From positions 2,170,001 through 2,234,000 of the forward strand of contig NZ_CP066218.1 in the NCBI RefSeq assembly GCF_016313185.1: DNA of 64,000 bases. Direction: 5' to 3'. Positions 27,829 to 36,088 of this stretch are shown here, in pieces (position 1 is the stretch's first letter; each line of letters starts with the position of its first letter). The notes under the pieces are model-generated. The model saw only the letters and a list, made by a program, of their open reading frames with translations. It ran no database searches and was not told the origin of the DNA. A program made the position numbers and the translations under genes. Origin of the DNA: Mycolicibacterium baixiangningiae. Its GTDB lineage: Bacteria; Actinomycetota; Actinomycetes; Mycobacteriales; Mycobacteriaceae.

Positions 27829-28716
27829 GTGAGTGTCCCCGCACGTCCGGCCCCGCTGTTCGCCGACATCGACGATGTCGCGCGCCGGCTGGCCGAGACC
27901 GGATACCTACCCGACACCGCGACGGCCACCGCGGTGTTCCTGGCCGACCGGCTGGGCAAACCGCTGCTCGTCGAGGGGCCCGCGGGTGTCGGCAAGACCG
28001 AACTCGCCCGTGCCGTCGCGCAGACGACCGGCTCCGAGCTGGTCCGGCTGCAGTGCTACGAGGGTGTCGACGAGTCCCGGGCGCTCTACGAGTGGAACCA
28101 CGCCAAGCAGATCCTGCGGATCCAGGCCGGTAACGCCGCCGACGTGGGCGATTGGGACCGCACCAAGCTCGACGTGTTCTCCGAGGAGTTCCTGTTGTCG
28201 CGGCCGCTGCTGACCGCGATCCGCCGCACCGACCCGACCGTGCTGCTGATCGACGAGACCGACAAGGCCGACATCGAGATCGAGGGTCTGCTGCTCGAGG
28301 TGCTCTCGGACTTCGCGGTGACCGTGCCGGAACTGGGCACCATCAAGGCCGAACGCACCCCGTTCGTGGTGTTGACGTCGAACGCCACCCGGGAGCTCTC
28401 CGAGGCGCTCAAGCGGCGGTGCCTCTTCCTGCACATCGACTTTCCAAATGCCGACCTCGAGCGGCGCATCCTGCTCTCGCGGGTGCCCGAACTGCCCGAG
28501 CACATCGCCTCCGAACTCGTCCGCATCATCGGCGTGCTGCGCGGGATGCAGCTCAAGAAGCTGCCGTCGGTGGCCGAGACCATCGACTGGGGCCGCACGG
28601 TACTGGCGCTCGGTATGGACACCATCGACGACGCGATGATCGCCGCCACCCTCGGCGTGGTGCTCAAACACCAGTCCGACCAGCAGCGCGCCGCCGGAGA
28701 GTTAAGGCTGAACTGA
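27829..28716 (+). CDS. MoxR-type AAA+ ATPase
   Basis: A 295-residue AAA+ chaperone-like ATPase. Walker A GPAGVGKTE (about residues 48-56), Walker B TVLLIDETDKADIEIEG, sensor 1 VLTSNATRELSEALKRRCLFLHIDFP. GTG 27829 is chosen for GGAG nine bases upstream; an earlier in-frame ATG (27778) would run 35 bp into proA. The stop overlaps the next gene by one base. MoxR ATPases work with VWA-domain partners to assemble or activate metal enzymes and complexes. Matches the Rv2426c position. Confidence 0.9.
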   Translation: MSVPARPAPLFADIDDVARRLAETGYLPDTATATAVFLADRLGKPLLVEGPAGVGKTELARAVAQTTGSELVRLQCYEGVDESRALYEWNHAKQILRIQAGNAADVGDWDRTKLDVFSEEFLLSRPLLTAIRRTDPTVLLIDETDKADIEIEGLLLEVLSDFAVTVPELGTIKAERTPFVVLTSNATRELSEALKRRCLFLHIDFPNADLERRILLSRVPELPEHIASELVRIIGVLRGMQLKKLPSVAETIDWGRTVLALGMDTIDDAMIAATLGVVLKHQSDQQRAAGELRLN

Positions 28717-30158
28717 TGCCGCCGCGCCGCGTCCGACCGCCACAGCCGCTCGCCCCGCACGGGATCCCCGGCCATCTGGTCGAGTTCGTCGAGGCGCTGC
28801 GCAAACAAGGCATCTCGGTCGGTCCGTCCGAGACGGTCGACGCCGGCCGGGTGATGGGCGTGCTCGGTCTCGGTGACCGGGAGGTGCTGCGCGAAGGCCT
28901 CGCGTGTGCGGTGCTGCGGCGGCCGGATCATCGCGACACCTACGACGCGATGTTCGACCTGTTCTTCCCGGCCGCGATGGGCGGTAAGACCGTGCTCGCC
29001 GACGAGGACGCCGACCCCGACGGGCAGAGCCTGCCGCCCGAGGACGTCGAGGCGATGCGCGAGGCGCTGGTGAAGCTGTTGACCGACAACCCCGAACTCG
29101 CCGAACTCGACGAACGGCTGACGGCGATGATCGCCCAGATCGTCGAGTCCTACGGCCGCTACAACTCCAGCCGGGGTCCGTCGTATTCGTCGTATCAGGC
29201 GCTCAAGGCGATGAGCCTCGACGACCTCGAGGGCCGCCTACTCGCCGGGTTGCTGGCGCCATACGGCGACGAACCCACACCCACTCAGGAACAGATCGCC
29301 AAGGCCATGGCCGCGAGACGGATATCGCAGCTCCGGAACATGGTCGAGGGGGAGACCAAACGGCGGACTGCCGAGCAGCTCGGGCGCGACCATGTGCAGA
29401 TGTACGGGGTGCCCCAGCTCGCCGAGAACGTCGAGTTCCTGCGGGCGTCCGGTGAGCAGCTGCGCCAGATGCGCCGGGTGGTCGCCCCGTTGGCACGGAC
29501 ACTGGCCACGCGGCTCGCCGCGCGCCGCCGCCGTTCCCGGGCGGGAGAGATCGATATGCGCAAGACACTGCGCAAGTCGATGTCGACCGGGGGAGTGCCC
29601 ATCGACGTCGTCCTCAAGAAGCCGCATCCGGCGCGGCCGGAACTGATCGTGCTGTGCGACGTGTCGGGGTCGGTCGCCGGGTTCAGCAACTTCACGCTGA
29701 TGCTCGTTCACGCGCTGCGCCAACAGTTCAGTCGGGTTCGCGTCTTTGCCTTTATCGACACCACCGACGAGGTGACCCAGTTGTTCGGGCCCGACGCCGA
29801 TCTCGCGGTCGCGGTGCAGCGCATCACCCGTGAGGCCGGCGTGTACACCCGCGACGGGCACTCCGACTACGGCAACGCCTTCGTGTCGTTCCTGCACAAG
29901 TATCCGGCGGCGCTCTCCCCGCGCAGCTCGCTGCTGGTGCTCGGCGACGGACGCAACAACTACCGCAATCCGGAAACGGAGTTGCTGGCGCGGATGGTCA
30001 ACGCCAGCCGCCACGCGCACTGGCTGAACCCGGAACCGAAACACCTGTGGGGAAGCGGTGATTCGGCCACACCGCGGTACGAGGACATCATCACCATGCA
30101 CGAGTGCCGGTCGGCCAAACAGCTGGCCGCGGTGATCGATCAGCTACTGCCCGTCTGA
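28716..30158 (+). CDS. VWA domain (CoxE-like) protein
   Basis: A 480-residue partner of the MoxR ATPase. The N-terminal part (GIPGHLVEFVEALRKQGISVGPSETVDA) and a helical middle region lead to a von Willebrand A domain with a complete MIDAS motif, LCDVSGSVAGFS (Asp near residue 315), then TDEVTQLF and LLVLGDGRNNYRNPE. CoxE-type proteins pair with MoxR ATPases in CO dehydrogenase and other maturation systems. The target here is unknown. TGATG overlap with the ATPase means translational coupling. Matches Rv2425c. Confidence 0.88.
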   Translation: MPPRRVRPPQPLAPHGIPGHLVEFVEALRKQGISVGPSETVDAGRVMGVLGLGDREVLREGLACAVLRRPDHRDTYDAMFDLFFPAAMGGKTVLADEDADPDGQSLPPEDVEAMREALVKLLTDNPELAELDERLTAMIAQIVESYGRYNSSRGPSYSSYQALKAMSLDDLEGRLLAGLLAPYGDEPTPTQEQIAKAMAARRISQLRNMVEGETKRRTAEQLGRDHVQMYGVPQLAENVEFLRASGEQLRQMRRVVAPLARTLATRLAARRRRSRAGEIDMRKTLRKSMSTGGVPIDVVLKKPHPARPELIVLCDVSGSVAGFSNFTLMLVHALRQQFSRVRVFAFIDTTDEVTQLFGPDADLAVAVQRITREAGVYTRDGHSDYGNAFVSFLHKYPAALSPRSSLLVLGDGRNNYRNPETELLARMVNASRHAHWLNPEPKHLWGSGDSATPRYEDIITMHECRSAKQLAAVIDQLLPV

Positions 30159-30167
30159 CCGACTTCG

Positions 30168-30737
30168 TCAGGCGGACACCGCGTTACCCACCATCTCGAT
30201 GAGTGCGCGTCTCCGTCGGGCAGTGTCTTCGGCGGGATCGCTACGGGTTGCCGTGTAGGACAGGCTCGCGGGCGACCACGCCAACGCCATGGCCATGATC
30301 ATCGTCAACACGTCGTGAGGGTCCAACCGCGGGTTGACGAGGTTGTTGGCTTGAGCCTCCGCGATCGAACGCACTTTCTTCTCGGTATCCGCTCGCAGTT
30401 CCACGGCGAACTCGCCGGCCTGCACCCGTTCCAGCCGCGCCCATGTCGAAAGGCGCACGATGTCGGGACTGTCGAGACAGGTATCGAAAAGGCTTGCAGC
30501 ATAACCGGGTAGGTCCTCAGGGGTGAACGGCACCGCATTCATGATCGTCTGGGCGAGCTCACCGAATACCTGATCGAAGAGCCCGTCCTTGTTGCCGAAG
30601 TAGGCGTAGAGCCGGGCTTTGTTCGCCTTCGCGTTCGCCGAAATGCGGTCGACGCGGGCACCGGCGATCCCGTAGGCCGCGAATTCGGCCGCCGCCGCGT
30701 CGAGTATGCGGCGTCGCGTGTCCGGACCGTCCCTCAT
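30168..30737 (-). CDS. TetR family transcriptional regulator
   Basis: A repressor of about 189 residues. N-terminal helix-turn-helix: RRRILDAAAAEFAAYGIAGARVDRISANAKANKARLYAYFGNKDGLFDQVFGEL. The C-terminal ligand domain is not recognised. ATG 30737 is preferred to the GTG at 30770 because an operator-like palindrome (30748-30765) lies inside the longer version. Divergent from the alcohol dehydrogenase gene, with a second, perfect operator between them. It probably represses itself and the dehydrogenase. Confidence 0.9.
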   Translation of the reverse strand: MRDGPDTRRRILDAAAAEFAAYGIAGARVDRISANAKANKARLYAYFGNKDGLFDQVFGELAQTIMNAVPFTPEDLPGYAASLFDTCLDSPDIVRLSTWARLERVQAGEFAVELRADTEKKVRSIAEAQANNLVNPRLDPHDVLTMIMAMALAWSPASLSYTATRSDPAEDTARRRRALIEMVGNAVSA

Positions 30738-30747
30738 GCGATCACTG

Positions 30748-30765
30748 TAACTAACTGGTTTGTTT
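30748..30765. promoter_or_regulatory. Second TetR operator, overlapping tetR start region
   Basis: TAACTAACTGGTTTGTTT matches the perfect site at 30806-30823 at 15 of 18 positions, and lies 11 bp upstream of the preferred ATG of tetR. It is well placed for autorepression. Confidence 0.6.
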
Positions 30766-30805
30766 GACACATCACCTGTGCGGGGGTTAACGTCAGGGTG
30801 TAGAA

Positions 30806-30823
30806 AAACTAACTAGTTAGTTT
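30806..30823. promoter_or_regulatory. Primary TetR operator (perfect 18-bp palindrome)
   Basis: AAACTAACTAGTTAGTTT equals its own reverse complement. It lies in the divergent tetR/dehydrogenase promoter region. A TANNNT box (TAGTTT, 30818-30823) at its right edge could be the dehydrogenase -10, so binding would block it. Confidence 0.75.
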
Positions 30824-30891
30824 GGCGTTCATGTTGGCGCCGAGGTCGGTCCGATCCACATGCCGGCCACTCACCTTCTGGAAGGAAACCC

Positions 30892-31911
30892 ATGCGTGTC
30901 AATGCTTTTGCGGCAACCAGTGCCGGCGCCGAACTCGCCCCGTACCAGTACGAGGCCGGCGAGCTCGGCCCACTCGAAGTCGATGTCGACGTCACCCACT
31001 GCGGGATCTGTCACAGCGATCTGGTGATGATCGACAACGACTGGGGCTACGCGAACTTCCCGTTGGTCGCCGGCCACGAGGCCGCGGGCGTGGTGTCGGC
31101 CGTCGGGACGATGGTCGACCCCGAACGGCTCGCGGTCGGCCAACGTGTAGTGGTCGGCGCCATCGCGGGTTCGTGCATGAGCTGCGAGTTCTGCCTCACC
31201 GGTCGTCAGCAGCTTTGTCTCAGTAGGGACGACACGGTGCTGCGCGGCGACCGCGGTGGCTTTGCCTCCTCGGTGCGAGCCAGCGACTGGCGCTTCGCCT
31301 ACCCGCTCCCCGAGGCCATCGAACTGCAGGACGCCGGCCCGCTGCTCTGCGCAGGCGTCACGGTGTTCGCGCCGTTCCTCAGGCACGGCGTCAAGCCCAC
31401 CGATCACGTCGGCATCGTCGGCATCGGGGGACTCGGTCACCTGGCGATCCAGTTCGCCAGGGCCTGGGGTTGCGAGGTCACCGCGATCTCCTCCTCATCC
31501 GGCAAGCGGGACCAGGCCGTGGGACTGGGTGCCGACCACTTCATCGGAACCCGTGGCACCGACGAATTAGACCGGGCAGCAGGCACATTCGACTTCATCC
31601 TGAGCACCGTTTCCGGCGACATCCCCTGGGATGACTATCTGGCCGCCTTGAAGCCGCAGGGGACACTGTGCGTGGTCGGCATGCCGGAGAGCGCGATCCA
31701 GATCGGTCCGCTGTCGCTTCTGGTCTCGGAGAAGACGATCTCCGGAGGGGTCCCGGCGTCGCGTCAGGAGACCATGCAGATGCTCGAGTTCGCCGCTCGC
31801 ACGGGCGTGCGGCCGTTGGTCGAGACCTTCCCCATGGGCGACATCAACCGGGCGATCGAGCGGGTGCGATCAGGTGACGTGCGTTTCCGGGCCGTCGTGG
31901 CAGCACAGTAA
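30892..31911 (+). CDS. Zinc-dependent alcohol dehydrogenase
   Basis: A 339-residue medium-chain dehydrogenase, cinnamyl alcohol/YahK-type: oxidises alcohols or reduces aldehydes with NAD(P)H. Catalytic zinc ligands: Cys37 in CGICHSD and the GHEAAGVV histidine. The structural zinc cysteines CMSCEFCLTGRQQLC are present but spaced differently from the commonest CxxCxxCx7C pattern. Coenzyme fold VGIVGIGGLGHLAIQFARAWG. GAAGGAAACCC precedes the ATG. Divergent from tetR, whose operators lie in its promoter. The natural substrate is unknown. Confidence 0.9.
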   Translation: MRVNAFAATSAGAELAPYQYEAGELGPLEVDVDVTHCGICHSDLVMIDNDWGYANFPLVAGHEAAGVVSAVGTMVDPERLAVGQRVVVGAIAGSCMSCEFCLTGRQQLCLSRDDTVLRGDRGGFASSVRASDWRFAYPLPEAIELQDAGPLLCAGVTVFAPFLRHGVKPTDHVGIVGIGGLGHLAIQFARAWGCEVTAISSSSGKRDQAVGLGADHFIGTRGTDELDRAAGTFDFILSTVSGDIPWDDYLAALKPQGTLCVVGMPESAIQIGPLSLLVSEKTISGGVPASRQETMQMLEFAARTGVRPLVETFPMGDINRAIERVRSGDVRFRAVVAAQ

Positions 31912-31920
31912 CTTTCTTCT

Positions 31921-31982
31921 CGCGAGCAGACACAGAATCGCGTGATTCGTTGCCGGAAAGGGCGATTCTATGTCTGCTCGCG
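31921..31982. terminator. Long bidirectional hairpin with CGCGAGCAGAC arms
   Basis: Arms 31921-31941 and 31962-31982 are 21 bp with a single mismatch, around a 20-nt loop. It fills the 81-bp space between two convergent genes. The outer 11 bases, CGCGAGCAGAC, are the same as in the hairpin at 51987-52048. Confidence 0.75.
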
Positions 31983-31992
31983 CGGGGAGAGA

Positions 31993-33234
31993 TCAGGCGA
32001 ACGACACCGTCACGTCGCCGCCGTTCGGATCCGCCCGCGCCACCAGGGACCACGGTGCGCGGAAGACCCGTCCCGGCGCCGCCGGCCACGGCGTGCGTGC
32101 CGTCGCCAGCATGCGCCCGTCCTGCACCGCCCGCAGCTTCGGCAGTCGGCGGTACTCCTCGACCCAGAACAGTAGATCGCCACGCGACGCGGTGCCGCCG
32201 TTGGGGGTGATGAGCTGCGGGGCGACCCACGTGAACGGCCCGTCGGTGCGGATGCGCACACCGGTCTCCGGGGCCTGGTGGCGTTGCAGCCAGCCCCGCA
32301 CCGCGGCAGCGACGTGCCGGCCGTCGAGTGCGGCGCCGTCGGCGGTGTCGACGGGGTGGAGCAGGTTTCCCACCGCGAATACCCCTGGCGCACTGGTGCG
32401 TAACGCGGCGTCGACGACGGGCCCACGGGTACCGGCGTCCATCGTCAGACCTGCGGTGCGCGCCAGTTCGTGGTCGGGAATCCAGTCGCCGGTGAACACG
32501 ACGGTGTCGCACTCGACGGTGGTGCGCTCACCGGTGCCGAGGTGCTCCACCACCGCGCTTCGGACCCGGTCCTTGCCGTGGATGCTCACCAGTCGGCTGC
32601 GTGTGAGCACCGGCCCCTCTGTCAATGTGCGGCCCGGAATGCGGAACGCCGCATACGATTCCGAACGCGGGTGGCTCGTGATCATCGCGACCGTGGCGCA
32701 GCCCGCCTCGCGCAGCGTGAGCACCGCCGACCAGCTGACCAGTTCGGCGCCGACGATCAGGGCGCGCGCGCCGACCTGCGCACGGTGCAGGTGCACCAGG
32801 TTCTGCAGTTGCCCGGTGGTGTACACCCCGTCGGGTCGGTCACCCGGAATCAGCCGGGCCGGCCGGGGGCGTTCGCGTGCACCGGTGGCGAGTACCACCG
32901 CGTCGGCCGACACCGTCCGAACGCCGCGCGGTGAGGTCACCTGCAGCAGGCGCTCACCACCCCACCCCGTCACCATCGCCTCGGTCTCGAGCATGGCGCC
33001 GGCGTCGAGCGCTTTCACGGTCAGTCGCCGCGCGTAGGCGGGCCCGGACATGAACCGGTGGAGGTCGCGCATCCCGTAGCCGGGATGGTCACTGTGCCGG
33101 GGGATTCCGCCGAGCTCCGCTTCCCGTTCGAGGACCAGGACGTCGACGTCGGGGGCGAGGGCCGCCGCAGCGGTGAGCCCAGACGGGCCGCCGCCGATGA
33201 TCGCCACCGCGACCTTCTGAGTCGGCACCGTCAT
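31993..33234 (-). CDS. NAD(P)/FAD-dependent oxidoreductase, last gene of the kinase operon
   Basis: A 413-residue flavoprotein with two dinucleotide folds: FAD motif VAIIGGGPSGLTAAAAL and a second motif GARALIVGAELVSWSAVLTL. VVLATGARERPRPARLIPGDRPDGVYTTGQLQNL is typical of the NADH-linked flavoprotein subunits paired with GlpA-like dehydrogenases (opine/hydrogen-cyanide synthase type). SAPGVFAVGNLLHPVD closes the FAD fold. It overlaps the upstream dehydrogenase gene by 4 bp (ATGA), so the two subunits are probably made together and may pass electrons from the substrate to NAD(P). Confidence 0.85.
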   Translation of the reverse strand: MTVPTQKVAVAIIGGGPSGLTAAAALAPDVDVLVLEREAELGGIPRHSDHPGYGMRDLHRFMSGPAYARRLTVKALDAGAMLETEAMVTGWGGERLLQVTSPRGVRTVSADAVVLATGARERPRPARLIPGDRPDGVYTTGQLQNLVHLHRAQVGARALIVGAELVSWSAVLTLREAGCATVAMITSHPRSESYAAFRIPGRTLTEGPVLTRSRLVSIHGKDRVRSAVVEHLGTGERTTVECDTVVFTGDWIPDHELARTAGLTMDAGTRGPVVDAALRTSAPGVFAVGNLLHPVDTADGAALDGRHVAAAVRGWLQRHQAPETGVRIRTDGPFTWVAPQLITPNGGTASRGDLLFWVEEYRRLPKLRAVQDGRMLATARTPWPAAPGRVFRAPWSLVARADPNGGDVTVSFA

Positions 33235-34643
33235 TGCACTGCGCCCACGTCGTAGGTGTCCTCGACGCCGTGCGACTCCAGCAGTGCGCGAGTGTGCGCA
33301 CCGCAGTAGAACCCCTGGCAGCGCCCGTTCATCACCCGCGTCCGCCGTCGCAGCCCGTCGAGATCGGCGGGCGGAATCGTCGAGGAGAACGCGTCACGGA
33401 TCTCACCGGCGGTGACGCGCTCGCAGAAGCACACGATGCGCCCGTAGGCGGCGTCCGCGGCGATGCGGCCGGCATCCTCGAAGGGACGTACCCCGACCTC
33501 GCCGATGTTGGGCATCAGCGGCGGGTCGGGTAGGTCGGCGCGGGCGGTGACGTCGAGATCGGTGTCGGCGAGCAGGCCCATCACGTGCTCGGCGATCGCC
33601 ATGCCCGACGTCAGACCGGTCGAGCGGATACCACCGACCAGCACATAGCGCGCAGCGTCGTCGACGTCGATCAGGTAGTCCTCGGAGTCGATGGCCGCGC
33701 GCAGACCCGCATAGCTGGCGGTGACCTCCTCCTCGAACAGCGTGGGCATCAACGCGCGCCCCTTGGACAGCAGGAAGTCGAACCCCTCCTCGCTGGTGTC
33801 GGTGGCGGTGCGGTCGGTCAGGTTCTCCGATGTCGGTCCGACCATCACGTTGCCGTAGATGGTGGGGCTGACGAGCACGCCCTTACCTCGCGACGACGGC
33901 ACCGCGAGCACGATGAGCGGCACCATCGGCCGGGTCAGCTTGTCGAACACGAGGAGTTCCCCGCGGCGCGGTGTGACCGTGAAGCGGTGATGGCCGAACG
34001 CGGCATCGAGGTGATCGGCGCCCAGGCCCGCGGCGTTGATGATCCAGCGGCCGCGGATGTCACCGGCGGTCGTGCGAAGCGTGGTGTGGCCGTCGCCCGA
34101 TTCCGCCTGCAGGACACGCGCATTCCGGACCAGCCGCGCGCCCCGCTGCACGGCGTCGGTGGCCAGCGCGAGGTTGGTGGTCCAGGTGCAGATGAGTGCC
34201 TCGCCGGGCACGGACAACCCCGCCAGCGCTCCCGGTCCGAGGTCGGGCACCAGCCGATACACGGTTGCGGCGTCGACGATCTCGCATGCGGTGTAGCCGT
34301 TGCGCACGGCCTTGTCCTGAAGACCCGGTAACGCGTCGCGCTCTTCGTCGGTCCACGCGACCAGCAACGCACCGGTGCGCTCGACGGGAATGCCCACCTG
34401 CTCGGCGTAGGCGCCGAGCAGGTCGTATCCGCGGGCCACCAGCCTCGACTCCAAGGTGCCGGGTTTGGCGTCGAAGCCGGTGTGCAGCAACGCCGTATTC
34501 GCCTTGCTGGTGCCGTCGCCGACATCGCCGCGTGCTTCCAGCAGCGTCACCGACGACGTGGTGCCGGCCAGGGCGCGCGCGATCGCGCTGCCCACGATGC
34601 CCGCACCGACCACGACGACGTCGCTGACGTCGGGGGTACTCAT
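33231..34643 (-). CDS. GlpA-like FAD-dependent glycerol-3-phosphate dehydrogenase with [2Fe-2S] domain
   Basis: A 470-residue DAO-family oxidase/dehydrogenase. FAD motif VVVVGAGIVGSAIARALAG, then TSKANTALLHTGFDAKPGTLESRLV, typical of GlpA/LhgO-type proteins; INAAGLGADHLD follows. The C-terminal BFD-like domain has four Cys: IVCFCERVTAGEIRDA and GRCQGFYCGAHT, suggesting a [2Fe-2S] centre. ATG 34643 overlaps the kinase stop (ATGA). With the FGGY kinase upstream, the natural reading is that it oxidises the phosphorylated product. Glycerol 3-phosphate is the family default but is not proven. Confidence 0.87.
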   Translation of the reverse strand: MSTPDVSDVVVVGAGIVGSAIARALAGTTSSVTLLEARGDVGDGTSKANTALLHTGFDAKPGTLESRLVARGYDLLGAYAEQVGIPVERTGALLVAWTDEERDALPGLQDKAVRNGYTACEIVDAATVYRLVPDLGPGALAGLSVPGEALICTWTTNLALATDAVQRGARLVRNARVLQAESGDGHTTLRTTAGDIRGRWIINAAGLGADHLDAAFGHHRFTVTPRRGELLVFDKLTRPMVPLIVLAVPSSRGKGVLVSPTIYGNVMVGPTSENLTDRTATDTSEEGFDFLLSKGRALMPTLFEEEVTASYAGLRAAIDSEDYLIDVDDAARYVLVGGIRSTGLTSGMAIAEHVMGLLADTDLDVTARADLPDPPLMPNIGEVGVRPFEDAGRIAADAAYGRIVCFCERVTAGEIRDAFSSTIPPADLDGLRRRTRVMNGRCQGFYCGAHTRALLESHGVEDTYDVGAVQ

Positions 34644-36088
34644 GACGTTTCTCCTCGGTTCCGAAGGGTCGATTCCGCCGTGCGCCGCCAGCGGCTCATA
34701 TGGTCGGTAGCTCGCTCGGCGGGCCATTGGGGGTGGTAGGTGTGGACGGGGGTCCACGGGCCGACGGCTTCGGCGGGCGTGAGCGCGGGGTCCATCGCCA
34801 TGCGCGCACACGCGGCGGCGCCCAGTGCGGTGGCGTGCAGGGACGGATACACGTCGACCGGGATCTGCGCGAGATCGGCCTGGGCCTGCATCAGCACCGT
34901 CGAGCGGGTGAGTCCGCCGTCGACCCGCAACCGGGTCAGTGGCCGGCCGAGATCGGTGGCGACCAGGTCGGCCAGCGCGGTGACCTGGGCGGCGATGCCG
35001 TCGAGCAGTGCCCGCACCAGATGTCCGCGCCCGCTGGACAGCGTCATCCCGGTGAACGACGCCGTCGCACCCGAATCCCACCACGGCGCAGCCAGACCCG
35101 CCAGCGCGGGGACGCACAGCACGCCGTTGCTCGAGTCGGCGGCCACGGTGTCGAGTTGGTCGGCGGCGGGCACCAGTCCGAGATCGACTGCCCACCGCAC
35201 GGCCGACGCCGCGGTGTACACCTGACCGTCGGCGCAGTACGACGTCTGCCCGCGCAACCGCCATGCCACCGACGTCGTCAGGCCCGATGACGACAGCGCC
35301 GGGGTGGCGCCGAGTTGAGCAAGCAGGAACGCCCCGGTGCCGTAGGTGCATTTGGCGGCGCCCGGTTCGAGGCAGCTCTCGGCGAGCAGTGCGGCCTGCT
35401 GGTCGACGATCAGCCCGGCGACCGGGATTGTCGGTCCGAAAACATCTGTCTCGCCGACGATTTCGTCGCAGTCGACGATCGTGGGCAGCGTCTCGCCGGC
35501 GAGCCCGAACAGCTCGAGCAGCTCACCGTCCCACGACGGCGAGTCCAGCGCGGTCAGCAGTGAGCGGCTGGCGGTGGACGCGTCGGTGACGAAGGCGCCG
35601 CACAATCGGTGCACCAGCCACGTGTCGGTGGTGGTGACCACGCCGGCACCCGTCAGATTCTTCCGCAGCCACGCCATCTTGGGCGCCGAGAAGTACGGGT
35701 CGAGCACCAGACCCGTGCGCTGGGCGACGCGCTCGGCCGAGTCGGCCAGCGGTGCGCACACCGACTCGGCCCGACGGTCCTGCCACACGATCGCCGGGGT
35801 GAGCGGTCGGCCGGTGTGGCGGTCCCAGGCCAGGACCGTCTCCCCCTGATTGGCGAGTGCAACCCCGTCGACACTGACTCCCGCCTGCGCCAACGCTTCT
35901 CGGCCCGCCTCGACCACAGAATCCCACAGGGCCTCCGGGTCTTGCTCGACGGCGCCGCCCGCGAGGTACTGCGGTCGCAACGCGACCTCGGCGACCGAGC
36001 GGACATGACCGGACCCGTCGGCGCCGTAATCGACGACGATGGCTTTCGTCCCCGACGTGCCCTGATCGATGGCGAGCAGATGTGTCAT
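34640..36088 (-). CDS. FGGY family carbohydrate kinase (glycerol kinase-like)
   Basis: A 482-residue sugar or polyol kinase with the two-domain actin-like fold. N-terminal LLAIDQGTSGTKAIVVD, VALANQGETVLAWDRHTGRPLTPAIVWQDRR, resembling glycerol kinase; C-terminal ATP-binding LAGLAAPWWDSGATASFTG and RLRVDGGLTRSTVLMQAQADL. Length and motifs fit GlpK-like kinases, although the pairing with an amino-acid type permease suggests another substrate. The start overlaps the permease stop by one base, and the stop overlaps the dehydrogenase start. Confidence 0.9.
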   Translation of the reverse strand: MTHLLAIDQGTSGTKAIVVDYGADGSGHVRSVAEVALRPQYLAGGAVEQDPEALWDSVVEAGREALAQAGVSVDGVALANQGETVLAWDRHTGRPLTPAIVWQDRRAESVCAPLADSAERVAQRTGLVLDPYFSAPKMAWLRKNLTGAGVVTTTDTWLVHRLCGAFVTDASTASRSLLTALDSPSWDGELLELFGLAGETLPTIVDCDEIVGETDVFGPTIPVAGLIVDQQAALLAESCLEPGAAKCTYGTGAFLLAQLGATPALSSSGLTTSVAWRLRGQTSYCADGQVYTAASAVRWAVDLGLVPAADQLDTVAADSSNGVLCVPALAGLAAPWWDSGATASFTGMTLSSGRGHLVRALLDGIAAQVTALADLVATDLGRPLTRLRVDGGLTRSTVLMQAQADLAQIPVDVYPSLHATALGAAACARMAMDPALTPAEAVGPWTPVHTYHPQWPAERATDHMSRWRRTAESTLRNRGETS

